This document shows, piece by piece, positions 9,131 to 17,351 of a DNA stretch of 64,000 nucleotides; position 1 is the first letter of the stretch; each line of letters begins with the position of its first letter. Under the pieces are notes generated by a model. It was not told the origin of the DNA, ran no database searches, and saw only the letters and a list, made by a program, of their open reading frames with translations. The stretch comes from Eubacterium sp. AF16-48 (lineage in GTDB: Bacteria; Bacillota; Clostridia; Lachnospirales; Lachnospiraceae). Both the position numbers and the translations under genes were made by a program. Location of the stretch: assembly GCF_003479405.1 (NCBI RefSeq), contig NZ_QUHB01000009.1, positions 45,790 through 109,789 of the forward strand, written 5' to 3'.

Positions 9131-12100
9131 ACTGTTATTCCTTCAGAAAATTTTAAGACACTATTTCCTGCTGTATCATTGATGACCTTATTGCCATTTC
9201 CTCTTGTAATGATATATATATCATTTCCGGCTTCTCCATTTAATATATCATTACCGGTTCCTCCGTCTAATATGTCATTGCCTTTTCCACCATTTAATGT
9301 ATCATCTCCTGAACCTCCATAAAGAAAGTCATCTCCATCATCTCCATATAATGTATCAATTCCTTCCCCTCCATATATAGTATCATTTCCGGCATTACCA
9401 CTTAATGTATCTCTACCACCTTCACCATAAAGTATATCGTCATCCTCATTTCCTCTAATATCGTCATTAGAATCCCCACCATAGATTATATCATTGCCTT
9501 CATTTCCAATAAGTGTATCACTACCTTCTCCGCCATAAATCACGTCGTCTCCGGCATCCCCTCTTATATAATCCTTGCCATTCTCACCAAAGAGTTTATC
9601 GTTTCCCTGTGCTCCATAAATACTATCTCTTCCCTCTCCGCCATGAATGACGTCTGCCTCTTTTGATCCATTTATTATGTCATCGCCTGAACCTGCGTTT
9701 ATTTCCTCTCCATTTGCAGAAACAGTAATTTTATCATCATATTCCGTTCCTTTTGTCCTATCCTTAACTAAATCTGTATCCATTGGGTTTATTTTTGAGC
9801 CATCTGAAAATTGGAAATTTATTTTTCTATAAGATGAGCCTGAAACAAAATTTTTAACTATAACTTTATCCTCACATTCTTCTACACTAATTTCCAGATC
9901 TGTCCCGTTGATGGAACAATTAAGATTCGAAAAACCAATTTTCTCCCCAAAAAGAATTGTTTCCTGACCTTCCCAATCATCTTCAATAATTGTTTTATCT
10001 CCCGAATATAAATTATATACATATGTATCATCACCTTCCCCACCATACAATGTGTCGTTGCCAGATCCACCATCTAATATATCATTCCCATGATTACCAT
10101 AAAGCACATCATCATTTTCGTCTCCATATAACTTGTCATCCCCAAATCCACCAGATAATGTATCTTCTCCTGAACCTCCATATAATATATCATCTCCATC
10201 ATACCCATAGACCAGATCATCACCACCGTAGCCGTAAAGGATATCGTCCCTATCAGTTCCCTTTATTAAATCATTTGATGCACATTTTACAATGGTTTCG
10301 TAATCTTTCCCTATTCCTGACACTTTTTTAATAAAGCTGTCCATATTTTCTTTGGAAATCATTCCTGAACCATATAATGTATCCATAAAATCAGAAAGCT
10401 TTTTCTTTGCCAACTCCGGATTCTTCTCATTAATTTCTTCTACAATATCTCCAATACCCGCATAATCAAATACAAGTTCCTCGTTTTCTTCATCATAATC
10501 AAACGTCACACCAACAAATAAATCTTTATAATCACACTGCAACTTTAACTGATAATAATATATATCAACTAATTGACTATATGCTTTTTCCAATTTTTCA
10601 GCTGCTGCTTCAACCGGATTTCTACCACCTACCTGATGTGTAAATTCCTGACCTAAAAATTCCTCAATTGCTTCGAGTCTTCTTGCATCTTTCATTTTGC
10701 TTCCCCTACTATATGGGTCAACATCATAAACTCCTGACCATCTCATAACCAATTCAGATACAATCTGTCTTCTTGTTATTTCATCTGTTTCATTTGCAAA
10801 TCGTTTCACGAGATTTTGTAACTTTCCCGTTTTTTCCCTAAGCATTGCCTGATGCAATGTATTTACTTTACCTGTTCCTTTTAATTCAGGTAATGCAAAA
10901 ACATCTTTTGTCTCTTCTAATATTACATAATCATCATTGTGTATTACTGTGTCAACACTATCCATTTCAAACCATACATCATGTATATCAAACTCTTTTC
11001 CGTTAAAATCTGTATATGTACTAACCTGATTATGTTCATTTCCCATATCATCCACAGCGTATTGTTCTGAATAATTTAAATTTATAGATTTGATTCCTGC
11101 CTGTTTTAATGATAATAACTCTCCGTCTTCTGTTTTACCATTGCTGTTTACATCCCTCCATACCTGTATCTTTGAATACATAGCATCTTTTTCATCCATC
11201 ACTCCATCTGCATTGTTATCATAATTTGCAAGAGCTAAGAATCCATTTGCTGCAATTTCATCTTCTGATATGCTTGACGCATTACCAAATAACTCATTTC
11301 CTCCATCAATTTTGCCATTACCATTTTCATCAAATACAAGAAGACCATCATCACTGCCTACCCAGCCCATAGCCTCTGCACTTTTATCTCCATCAAAATC
11401 AAAATGGACGTTGTTCTTTAATGATATTGTTTCTATACCATCACCATCCAAATCAACAATTAATGGATCAACACGCTGAGCAAGTGCCTCCTTGAACCAA
11501 TCAAAAATACTGTACGCCATGTCATTCACACATTCTCCAAGTTTAGATCCCACCCAAAATTCAAATAATTCTAATGTAACAAATGCGACAACACCTGCAG
11601 CCGGACAGATTGCTGTTCCTGCTACCATTGCCAAATATAGGTTTGCCGGTTCCATCAATCCTGTAATTACAGAACCACCTGCTATTTCTGCAAAAAAGCC
11701 TGTTATTTCTTTACACGCTTCCTCCTTTTGACCATTCTGATATTTTTCTGCTGCACTGATTATCGTAGATGCTCCCCATGCAACAAAAAATACTGTGCCC
11801 GCATATTTTACCGCTTTACTCACTTTAGAAATTCCGGATAATGTCTTCTCTATCTCTGCTATTTTAGTTGCATATTGTTTGCAAGCTCTCGGACTACCTA
11901 ACTCTTTATATTTTTGTAATGCATCTTTCAGAATGCTCTTTTGAGATTCAGTAAATACTTTTCCCTTATATCGTTCATTGTATATTTTCTCCAGTTCGCC
12001 AAGTTCCCGTTTTATATCAATGTCTGTTATTGCATCACTGATATCCATGTTTTTTGTATTTCGGGAGAAATCCATATTATCCTTTTCTGTTACATATGAA

Positions 12101-12861
12101 GTTCCACCACCTACTTTAGAACTATCCACCTTATACACTACAATATTTCCATTATTATCATATCCAATTGTGATATCAATGTCTTTCATAAATTGACCTG
12201 TTTTATGTGCAAACCATTCTTGATAAAACATTTTTGCTTCCATTTCATCCTTAAATCCATAACGTTTTGAATTATGAACGATTTCCTTTATTGTTTCTGT
12301 ACTCTCTCCCCATATAGATTTTACTTTCGGATTATTCAATAAAGCATCAAATTCCGTTCTTAAAAAAACCTTATTAGGATTTAATTCCCACATTAAAGGT
12401 TTCACATCCCCTGCTGCCACTTCAAGCATCAGTCTTTTTGATGTATAATCACTTAGATTTAAAACACCACTGCCCTCTTTAATTTCTAACAAGCCATCCT
12501 TTCCTCCATAAAGAACAAGTTTTGCATTTTCTATGCCAATCTTATTCCCTAATGCTATACCTAATGGTTTATCATTAATTAAATTTCCCAATTCCGTGCT
12601 ACTAATATATTGATATTTTTTTTCTTTACTCAATGCTTCGGCTACTTTATAAAGTGGAAGCCACGCCTCTCCCACCTTGGCGCCTCCACAGTAAGGAAGT
12701 ACTTCTCCTGTCACTCCGTTAAAACTTTCCCTATTCAAAAATTTTTCCAATGCTCTGGTAAATTCCACCAAACTAGATTCCGTAATTTCTCCTTCATTAT
12801 CGTGCTTTAAACCATCATATCCTTCAATAAACTCTATTGTTCTTTCTGCTAACTGACTCAT
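8974..12861 (-). CDS. Giant RTX calcium-binding exoprotein, N-terminal part with hydrophobic domain
   Basis: A 1295-residue frame starting at ATG 12861 after AGAGGG. Residues 1-350 match no family I recognise and have no signal peptide, as expected for type I export. Residues ~351-441 hold two or three hydrophobic stretches (AGTVFFVAWGASTIISA; LYLAMVAGTAI; AAGVVAFVTLELFEFWVG), which could insert into membranes. Residues ~464-600 carry the acidic DPLIVDLDGDGIE and GWVGSDDGLLVFDENGNGKI motifs found in large RTX proteins such as the FrpA/FrpC type. RTX repeats begin near 866. The frame ends FADWRPDV and stop inside a spacer module, 26 bases into the next frame, so the ancestral protein was about 2,750 residues. 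Four tandem small genes precede it and the exporter follows. A secreted toxin or antibacterial exoprotein is plausible; an adhesin or S-layer-like protein is the main alternative. Confidence 0.85.
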   Translation of the reverse strand: MSQLAERTIEFIEGYDGLKHDNEGEITESSLVEFTRALEKFLNRESFNGVTGEVLPYCGGAKVGEAWLPLYKVAEALSKEKKYQYISSTELGNLINDKPLGIALGNKIGIENAKLVLYGGKDGLLEIKEGSGVLNLSDYTSKRLMLEVAAGDVKPLMWELNPNKVFLRTEFDALLNNPKVKSIWGESTETIKEIVHNSKRYGFKDEMEAKMFYQEWFAHKTGQFMKDIDITIGYDNNGNIVVYKVDSSKVGGGTSYVTEKDNMDFSRNTKNMDISDAITDIDIKRELGELEKIYNERYKGKVFTESQKSILKDALQKYKELGSPRACKQYATKIAEIEKTLSGISKVSKAVKYAGTVFFVAWGASTIISAAEKYQNGQKEEACKEITGFFAEIAGGSVITGLMEPANLYLAMVAGTAICPAAGVVAFVTLELFEFWVGSKLGECVNDMAYSIFDWFKEALAQRVDPLIVDLDGDGIETISLKNNVHFDFDGDKSAEAMGWVGSDDGLLVFDENGNGKIDGGNELFGNASSISEDEIAANGFLALANYDNNADGVMDEKDAMYSKIQVWRDVNSNGKTEDGELLSLKQAGIKSINLNYSEQYAVDDMGNEHNQVSTYTDFNGKEFDIHDVWFEMDSVDTVIHNDDYVILEETKDVFALPELKGTGKVNTLHQAMLREKTGKLQNLVKRFANETDEITRRQIVSELVMRWSGVYDVDPYSRGSKMKDARRLEAIEEFLGQEFTHQVGGRNPVEAAAEKLEKAYSQLVDIYYYQLKLQCDYKDLFVGVTFDYDEENEELVFDYAGIGDIVEEINEKNPELAKKKLSDFMDTLYGSGMISKENMDSFIKKVSGIGKDYETIVKCASNDLIKGTDRDDILYGYGGDDLVYGYDGDDILYGGSGEDTLSGGFGDDKLYGDENDDVLYGNHGNDILDGGSGNDTLYGGEGDDTYVYNLYSGDKTIIEDDWEGQETILFGEKIGFSNLNCSINGTDLEISVEECEDKVIVKNFVSGSSYRKINFQFSDGSKINPMDTDLVKDRTKGTEYDDKITVSANGEEINAGSGDDIINGSKEADVIHGGEGRDSIYGAQGNDKLFGENGKDYIRGDAGDDVIYGGEGSDTLIGNEGNDIIYGGDSNDDIRGNEDDDILYGEGGRDTLSGNAGNDTIYGGEGIDTLYGDDGDDFLYGGSGDDTLNGGKGNDILDGGTGNDILNGEAGNDIYIITRGNGNKVINDTAGNSVLKFSEGITVGDLMFSDTNRNFIITIKETGEITTINDIIGSKEGCMLEQFMLQFADWRPDV

Positions 12862-12958
12862 TTTGCCCTCTTTTCATTTAATATTCTAACGTTTTTTCAT
12901 ATAACATAAGCTTTCTCAAACTAAACTTCTAAATTAATTATCTCGCTCTAGATTTTTA

Positions 12959-13375
12959 TTAATTTACAATCTCAATTTTTCGATTTTCAAAAGCTTTGTC
13001 CAAAAATATTTCTAATGCATTTCTCATTGCTTCAATAACATACTCTTCCTCTTTCTTTAGCACTTCATCTACCCTAAATTCTTTATATTCTACGTAAAGT
13101 ACAAATTTGTCTTCATAATAGTCATATTTTATAGTATTAACTATATTTTTATATATAAAATTTGCCACTTGGGGACCATCTACTCCCTCCAGCACCAACC
13201 CTAACGGAGCGTCATTATCCACAAAATACATCCCCTTTTCCTTATCATAAACCCAATACACCACATCTACCATTCCACCATGATACACCCTATTAATATG
13301 AAAAGATTCAATAAATTTTCTGTCTTCCTCTGTTATCTTTTCATAAACAAAATTAAATTTTTTTGTTTCCATCAT
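12959..13375 (-). CDS. 138-residue protein, tandem paralog 4 (next to the RTX gene)
   Basis: The last of four tandem paralogs and the closest to the RTX gene, whose start is 97 bases downstream. It is a soluble, acidic alpha/beta protein without signal peptide or membrane segment. The shared core is FNFVYEKITEEDRKFIESF, then YHGGMVDVVYWVYDKEKG, then LGLVLEGVDGP and VANFIYKNIVNTIKYDY. AAGGAG precedes a double ATG. No family is recognised with certainty. A cytosolic protein kept in several diverged copies beside a secreted candidate toxin is the usual arrangement for immunity proteins, but a role in folding or export of the RTX protein is possible. Its upstream region is duplicated from that of paralog 1. 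Confidence 0.85.
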   Translation of the reverse strand: MMETKKFNFVYEKITEEDRKFIESFHINRVYHGGMVDVVYWVYDKEKGMYFVDNDAPLGLVLEGVDGPQVANFIYKNIVNTIKYDYYEDKFVLYVEYKEFRVDEVLKKEEEYVIEAMRNALEIFLDKAFENRKIEIVN

Positions 13376-13819
13376 TTTCTCTCCTTAACTTTCTTATTTA
13401 TTTTATACAAAAATTTTGTGCAATAATTTACCAAAATACAAACACTGATAATCCATGAAAACTGTTAATAGATATGTTATTTCTGACAAAGAATATTTCG
13501 TTTTTCTACAAGAAAGATATCCTCAATAAATCGTTATCCTTTTTATAAGAATACATCTGAATTCCATTCCTCTCCTGTGCTTTCCGACCTCTCATACATA
13601 ATAATAACCTTTCCTCTGCAAGATATTTAACCTCTTTCATTCGCTCTCAACAGCAAAGAGTACTTCTTTCGCTATTATTTATGCTGTATTTTTTATAAAA
13701 ACATTATTATGATACCATATATGTATACCAAAGTAAATATATTGTTTTATATTTATCAAAATTATATCGTATTTAAATCCACATATTATTTTACATTTTT
13801 CAAGCTCAAATTTTATTTA
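13376..13819. repeat. 444-base gap containing a copy of the 15200-15430 upstream region
   Basis: About 220 bases from 13383 onward closely match the region starting near 15207, upstream of paralog 1. The shared part includes accaaaatacaaacactgat and ctacaagaaagatatcctca-like stretches, plus the very end of a decayed gene (minus-strand reading ...MYERSESTGEE). The repeat shows that gene and upstream flank were copied as a unit. The remainder (~13640-13819) is AT-rich, with nothing I can name. Confidence 0.7.
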
Positions 13820-14236
13820 TTAATTTGCAATCTCAATTTTTCGATTTTTAAAAATTTTACCTAAAAATATTTCTAATGCGTTTTTCATTGCTTCAATAAC
13901 ATACTCTTCCTCATCCTTTAACCTTTCATCTACCATAAATCCTTTATATTCTATAGAAAGCACAAATCTATCAGAATGATAAACATACTTTATAGTATTA
14001 ACTATATTTTTATATATAAAGTTTGCCACTTTAGGTCCATTCACTCCATCTAGCACTAATCCTAACGGAGAATCATTAATAACTAAATACATTTCTTTTT
14101 CTTTATCAAAAGCCCAATATACAACCTGTACCATTCCGCCATGATACACCCTACGAATATGGAAGGATTCTATAAATTTTCTATCTTCCTCTGCTATCTT
14201 TTCACATACAAAATTAAATTTTTTTGATTCCATCAT
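13820..14236 (-). CDS. 138-residue protein, tandem paralog 3
   Basis: Full-length paralog of its three neighbours, starting ATGATGGAATC after an AGGAGG site. It keeps the core FNFVCEKIAEEDRKFIESFH, YHGGMVQVVYWAFDKEKE and LGLVLDGVNGPKVANFIYKN. Differences from the other copies are spread through the middle strands and the C-terminal helix, so the copies are diverging rather than being homogenised. It is cytosolic by sequence. It lies 65 bases downstream of paralog 2, with a conserved spacer (tttattttgcattgtgctta), consistent with co-transcription. Function is unknown; see the immunity hypothesis for the array. Confidence 0.85.
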   Translation of the reverse strand: MMESKKFNFVCEKIAEEDRKFIESFHIRRVYHGGMVQVVYWAFDKEKEMYLVINDSPLGLVLDGVNGPKVANFIYKNIVNTIKYVYHSDRFVLSIEYKGFMVDERLKDEEEYVIEAMKNALEIFLGKIFKNRKIEIAN

Positions 14237-14301
14237 TTCCTCCTAAACTTTATTATTTATTTTGCATTGTGCTTATGTAATTCCCTTGCACAAAGTTTTT
14301 A

Positions 14302-14718
14302 TCAATTTAAAACCTTCATTTTTCGATCATCAAAAAAATTCCCCCAAAACACTTCTAATGCTTTTCTCATTGCTTCAACAACATACTCTTCCTCATCTTT
14401 TAGCCTTTTATCTACCCTAAATTCTTTATATTCTATAGAAAGTACAAATCTGTCAGAATGATAGTCATATTTTATGGTATTAATTATATTTTTATATATA
14501 AAGTTTGCCACTTTAGGTCCATCCACTCCCTCCAACACTAATCCTAATGGAGAATCATTAAGAATGAAATACATCCCCTTTTCCTTATCACAAGACCAAT
14601 TTGACACATCTACATTTCCACCATGATACACCCTATAAATCTGAAAAGCTTCAATAAATTTTCTGTCTTCCTCTGCTATCTTTTCACATACAAAATTAAA
14701 TTTTTTTGATTCCATCAT
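14302..14718 (-). CDS. 138-residue protein, tandem paralog 2
   Basis: Full-length member of the four-gene array. It shares FNFVCEKIAEEDRKFIEAF at the N-terminus with paralog 3. Its C-terminal half is closest to paralog 1 (KRLKDEEEYVVEAMRKALEVFWGNFF). This mosaic similarity suggests gene conversion or stepwise duplication within the array. The central strand reads YHGGNVDVSNWSCDKEKG, a departure from the VVYW version of the other copies. No membrane segment or signal peptide is present. It starts ATGATGGAATC after AGGAGG and is spaced 64-65 bases from both neighbours, which supports one transcript. Confidence 0.85.
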   Translation of the reverse strand: MMESKKFNFVCEKIAEEDRKFIEAFQIYRVYHGGNVDVSNWSCDKEKGMYFILNDSPLGLVLEGVDGPKVANFIYKNIINTIKYDYHSDRFVLSIEYKEFRVDKRLKDEEEYVVEAMRKALEVFWGNFFDDRKMKVLN

Positions 14719-14782
14719 TTCCTCCTAAACTTTATTATTTATTTTACATTGTGCTTATGTAATTCCCTTGTGCTAAGTTTTA

Positions 14783-15199
14783 TCAATTTAAGGCCTTCAT
14801 TTTTCGATCATTAAAAAAACTCCCCCAAAATACTTCTAATGCTTTTCTCATTGCTTCAACAACATACTCTTCCTCATCTTTTAGCTTTTTATCTACCCTA
14901 AATTCTTTATATTCTATAGAATGTACAAATCTATCAGAATGATAGTTATATTTTATAGTATTCACTATATTTTTATATATAAAGTTTGCCACTCTAGGTC
15001 CATTCACTCCCTCCAACACTAATCCTAATGAAGCATCATTAAGAATGAAATACATCCCCTTTTCCTTATCACAAGCCCAATACATCACATCTACCATTCC
15101 ACTATGATACTCCTTCTCAATCTGAAATGATTCAATAAATTTTCTGTCTTCCTCTGTTGTCTTTTCATAAACAAAATTAAATTTTTTTGATTCCATCAT
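14783..15199 (-). CDS. 138-residue protein, tandem paralog 1 (first of array)
   Basis: The first gene of the four-gene array and probably the first gene of the RTX locus transcript. The core reads FNFVYEKTTEEDRKFIESFQ, YHSGMVDVMYWACDKEKG and LGLVLEGVNGPRVANFIYKN, ending VFWGSFFNDRKMKALN. Its 5' flank (15200-15430) is shared with paralog 4, implying that a unit of flank plus gene was duplicated and the array then expanded. An AGGAG site precedes the double ATG. I do not recognise the family; the array context beside a secreted RTX protein makes immunity or chaperone functions the leading guesses. Confidence 0.85.
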   Translation of the reverse strand: MMESKKFNFVYEKTTEEDRKFIESFQIEKEYHSGMVDVMYWACDKEKGMYFILNDASLGLVLEGVNGPRVANFIYKNIVNTIKYNYHSDRFVHSIEYKEFRVDKKLKDEEEYVVEAMRKALEVFWGSFFNDRKMKALN

Positions 15200-15386
15200 T
15201 TTCTCCTAAACTTTCTTATTTATTTTGTACAAAAATTTTGCACAATAATTTACCAAAATACAAACACTGATAATCCATGAAAACTGTTAAAGATATGTTA
15301 TTTCTTACAAAGAATATTTCGTTTTTCTACAGGAAAGGTATCCTCAATAAATCGTTATCATTTTTATAAAAAAATAAATCTAAATT

Positions 15387-15705
15387 TTATTCCTCACCTG
15401 TGCTTTCCGGTCCCTCATGCATAATAACAAACCTTCCTCCTCCATTTCCTTCATATGACACTTTTGTTGATGAATCTATACATAATGCCGGTCTTATCCC
15501 GCCTTTTCATATGCATTTTATATCGATATCTTGTCATCCCAGGTAAAAACACAAACTGCAGAACTATAATAAGTTTCCGGTGTTCTTAACATCCAGGTAA
15601 CACGCTCTCCATTTAATGAACATTTTTTATTACGATTCTTTTTTAAATAATCAATGTTTTCCCCTCTTTCGCTATAATATACATACCACTTTCCATGTCC
15701 TCTAT
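15387..15705 (-). pseudogene. Decayed C-terminal fragment of a DUF6273-like surface protein
   Basis: Two broken minus-strand frames read GKWYVYYSERGENIDY...LNGERVTWMLRTPETYYSSA and, after a stop and a frameshift, GIRPALCIDSSTKVSYEG followed by a stop at 15387. WLRSP...A..V and G(V/I)RPAL are hallmarks of the DUF6273 domain found at the C-terminus of many Lachnospiraceae exoproteins. In-frame stops and a frame change show it is dead. Its tail has been copied along with paralog flanks to ~13600. Confidence 0.6.
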
Positions 15706-15708
15706 AAG

Positions 15709-15752
15709 AAAAGCGGCACTATCGCTTTATTCAACGCCATAGCACCGCTTTT
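15709..15752. terminator. metK terminator hairpin
   Basis: AAAAGCGG (15709-15716) pairs with CCGCTTTT (15745-15752), extended by a partly mismatched inner stem. On the minus strand, the direction of metK, it ends CCGCTTTTCTTAT. It could work in both directions. Confidence 0.75.
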
Positions 15753-15836
15753 ATGTCAATATGAATGTATCACTGCCACTCACCATTGTCTACGGATTAC
15801 TTTCTTGTTACGTAATTTCCGAAAACTCACATCACA

Positions 15837-17024
15837 TTAAACTAACTTTGCCAGTTCCTCTGCTTTATCAGTCTTTTCCCAAGGTAAGTCTAAATCATTT
15901 CTTCCAAAATGACCATATGCAGCTGTCTGCTTGTAAATAGGTCTGCGAAGGTCTAACATCTTTATAATACCTGCAGGTCTTAAATCAAACTTATCACGAA
16001 TGATTTCCACTAATTTTTCATCTGAAACCTTTCCTGTTCCAAATGTATCTACCATTACTGATGTAGGATGTGCAACACCAATGGCGTATGATAACTGAAT
16101 TTCACATTTATCTGCTAATCCTGCTGCCACAATATTTTTTGCAACATATCTTGCTGCATAAGCAGCTGAACGGTCAACCTTTGTACAATCCTTTCCAGAG
16201 AAAGCACCACCACCGTGTCTTGCGTATCCACCATAAGTATCAACAATTATTTTACGTCCTGTAAGTCCGCTATCGCCATTTGGTCCGCCTATAACAAAAC
16301 GTCCTGTTGGATTTATAAAGAATTTTGTATTTTCGTCTACCATATCCTGTGGAAGAATTTCATCAAATACATATTTCTTAATATCTTCATGTATCTGCTC
16401 CTGGGTAACTTCCGGATCATGCTGAGTCGATAAAACTACCGCATCTAATCTAAATGGCTTTCCATTTTCATCATATTCTACTGTAACCTGTGTTTTTCCA
16501 TCAGGTCTTAAGTATGGAAGTGTTCCGTTTTTTCTGACCTCCGTCAGTTTTCTTGCTAACTTATGAGCCAATGAAATAGGATATGGCATTAACTCCTCTG
16601 TTTCGTTAGTAGCATATCCAAACATCATTCCCTGGTCACCGGCACCAATTGCATCAATGTCCTCATCCGACATTTTGTTTTCCTTAGCTTCAAGAGCCTT
16701 ATCAACTCCTAATGCAATATCTGCTGACTGTTCATCTAATGCTGTTATAACTCCGCATGTGTCACAGTCAAATCCGTATTTAGCCCTGTCATAACCGATT
16801 TCCCTGATAGTATTTCTTACTATTTTTTGTATATCAACATATCCCTTTGTAGTTATTTCACCCATAACCAACACAAGACCTGTTGTAATACTTGTTTCAC
16901 AGGCTACACGGCTCATAGGGTCCTGACGCATTAATTCATCTAATATGGCATCAGATATCTGGTCACACATTTTGTCAGGATGACCTTCAGTTACTGATTC
17001 AGATGTAAACAATCTTTTTTCCAT
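15837..17024 (-). CDS. metK: S-adenosylmethionine synthetase
   Basis: A 395-residue enzyme of standard MetK length that makes S-adenosylmethionine from methionine and ATP in the cytosol. Seen directly: N-terminal [20 protein letters not shown] (ATP-binding His), the hexapeptide region [12 protein letters not shown], and the C-terminal [18 protein letters not shown] phosphate-binding loop. The start is ATG 17024 after AAGGAG. It stands alone, preceded by a SAM-I riboswitch with terminator (17135-17281) and a strong promoter, and followed by a terminator. Expression should therefore fall when SAM is plentiful. Confidence 0.98.
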   Translation of the reverse strand: MEKRLFTSESVTEGHPDKMCDQISDAILDELMRQDPMSRVACETSITTGLVLVMGEITTKGYVDIQKIVRNTIREIGYDRAKYGFDCDTCGVITALDEQSADIALGVDKALEAKENKMSDEDIDAIGAGDQGMMFGYATNETEELMPYPISLAHKLARKLTEVRKNGTLPYLRPDGKTQVTVEYDENGKPFRLDAVVLSTQHDPEVTQEQIHEDIKKYVFDEILPQDMVDENTKFFINPTGRFVIGGPNGDSGLTGRKIIVDTYGGYARHGGGAFSGKDCTKVDRSAAYAARYVAKNIVAAGLADKCEIQLSYAIGVAHPTSVMVDTFGTGKVSDEKLVEIIRDKFDLRPAGIIKMLDLRRPIYKQTAAYGHFGRNDLDLPWEKTDKAEELAKLV

Positions 17025-17134
17025 TTACTTCTCCTTTTCTTTGTTTTAAATGCTTTAACTATAGTATCTTACAAATATTTATTTTCTACTTGTGAGAATT
17101 TATTTTTCTTTAAACCTTATTTTTATAAAAGAAA

Positions 17135-17156
17135 AAGTCCACTAAACAGTGGACTT
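17135..17156 (-). terminator. Riboswitch-controlled terminator of metK
   Basis: The minus strand reads AAGTCCACTG / TAGTGGACTT followed by TTTTCTTTT, immediately after the SAM aptamer. It is the expression platform of the riboswitch. Confidence 0.9.
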
Positions 17157-17175
17157 GAATTCAAGGTATCAAATC

Positions 17176-17281
17176 CTCTTATTGATCAAACTTGTGTCTG
17201 CTCAGGTTGGCACCTTCCTGACAAATGTCGGGGTTGCCGTGGCTTCTTCGGTCCTTGTACCTCCACCACTCTGAATAAGAG
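17176..17281 (-). ncRNA. SAM-I (S-box) riboswitch aptamer upstream of metK
   Basis: On the minus strand the element opens CTCTTATTCAGAG and closes with the complementary AATAAGAG. Between them lie the conserved S-box pieces GGTGGAGG, CACGGCAACC and GGTGCCAACCTGA. A terminator and then metK follow. Known behaviour: SAM binding favours the terminator and shuts off synthesis. Confidence 0.95.
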
Positions 17282-17303
17282 AAAATATTTATTTGCAATG
17301 GTT

Positions 17304-17332
17304 ATATTACTATTATAGCATACATATGTCAA
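17304..17332 (-). promoter_or_regulatory. metK promoter
   Basis: Minus-strand TTGACA (17327-17332) and TAATAT (17304-17309) have a 17-base spacer and sit just upstream of the SAM aptamer. An overlapping TATAAT (17311-17316) is only nine bases from the -35, so it is less likely to be the -10. Confidence 0.75.
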
Positions 17333-17351
17333 GGAATAAATCCCAAAAACA

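Noticed and set aside
4584..12861. Regular short repeats suggestive of CRISPR or minisatellite, and many plus-strand open frames of 60-147 codons
   Set aside because: The repeats encode GGxGxDxLY nonapeptides in one minus-strand frame; the plus-strand frames are antisense shadows rich in His/Leu/Ser caused by the biased repeat codons.
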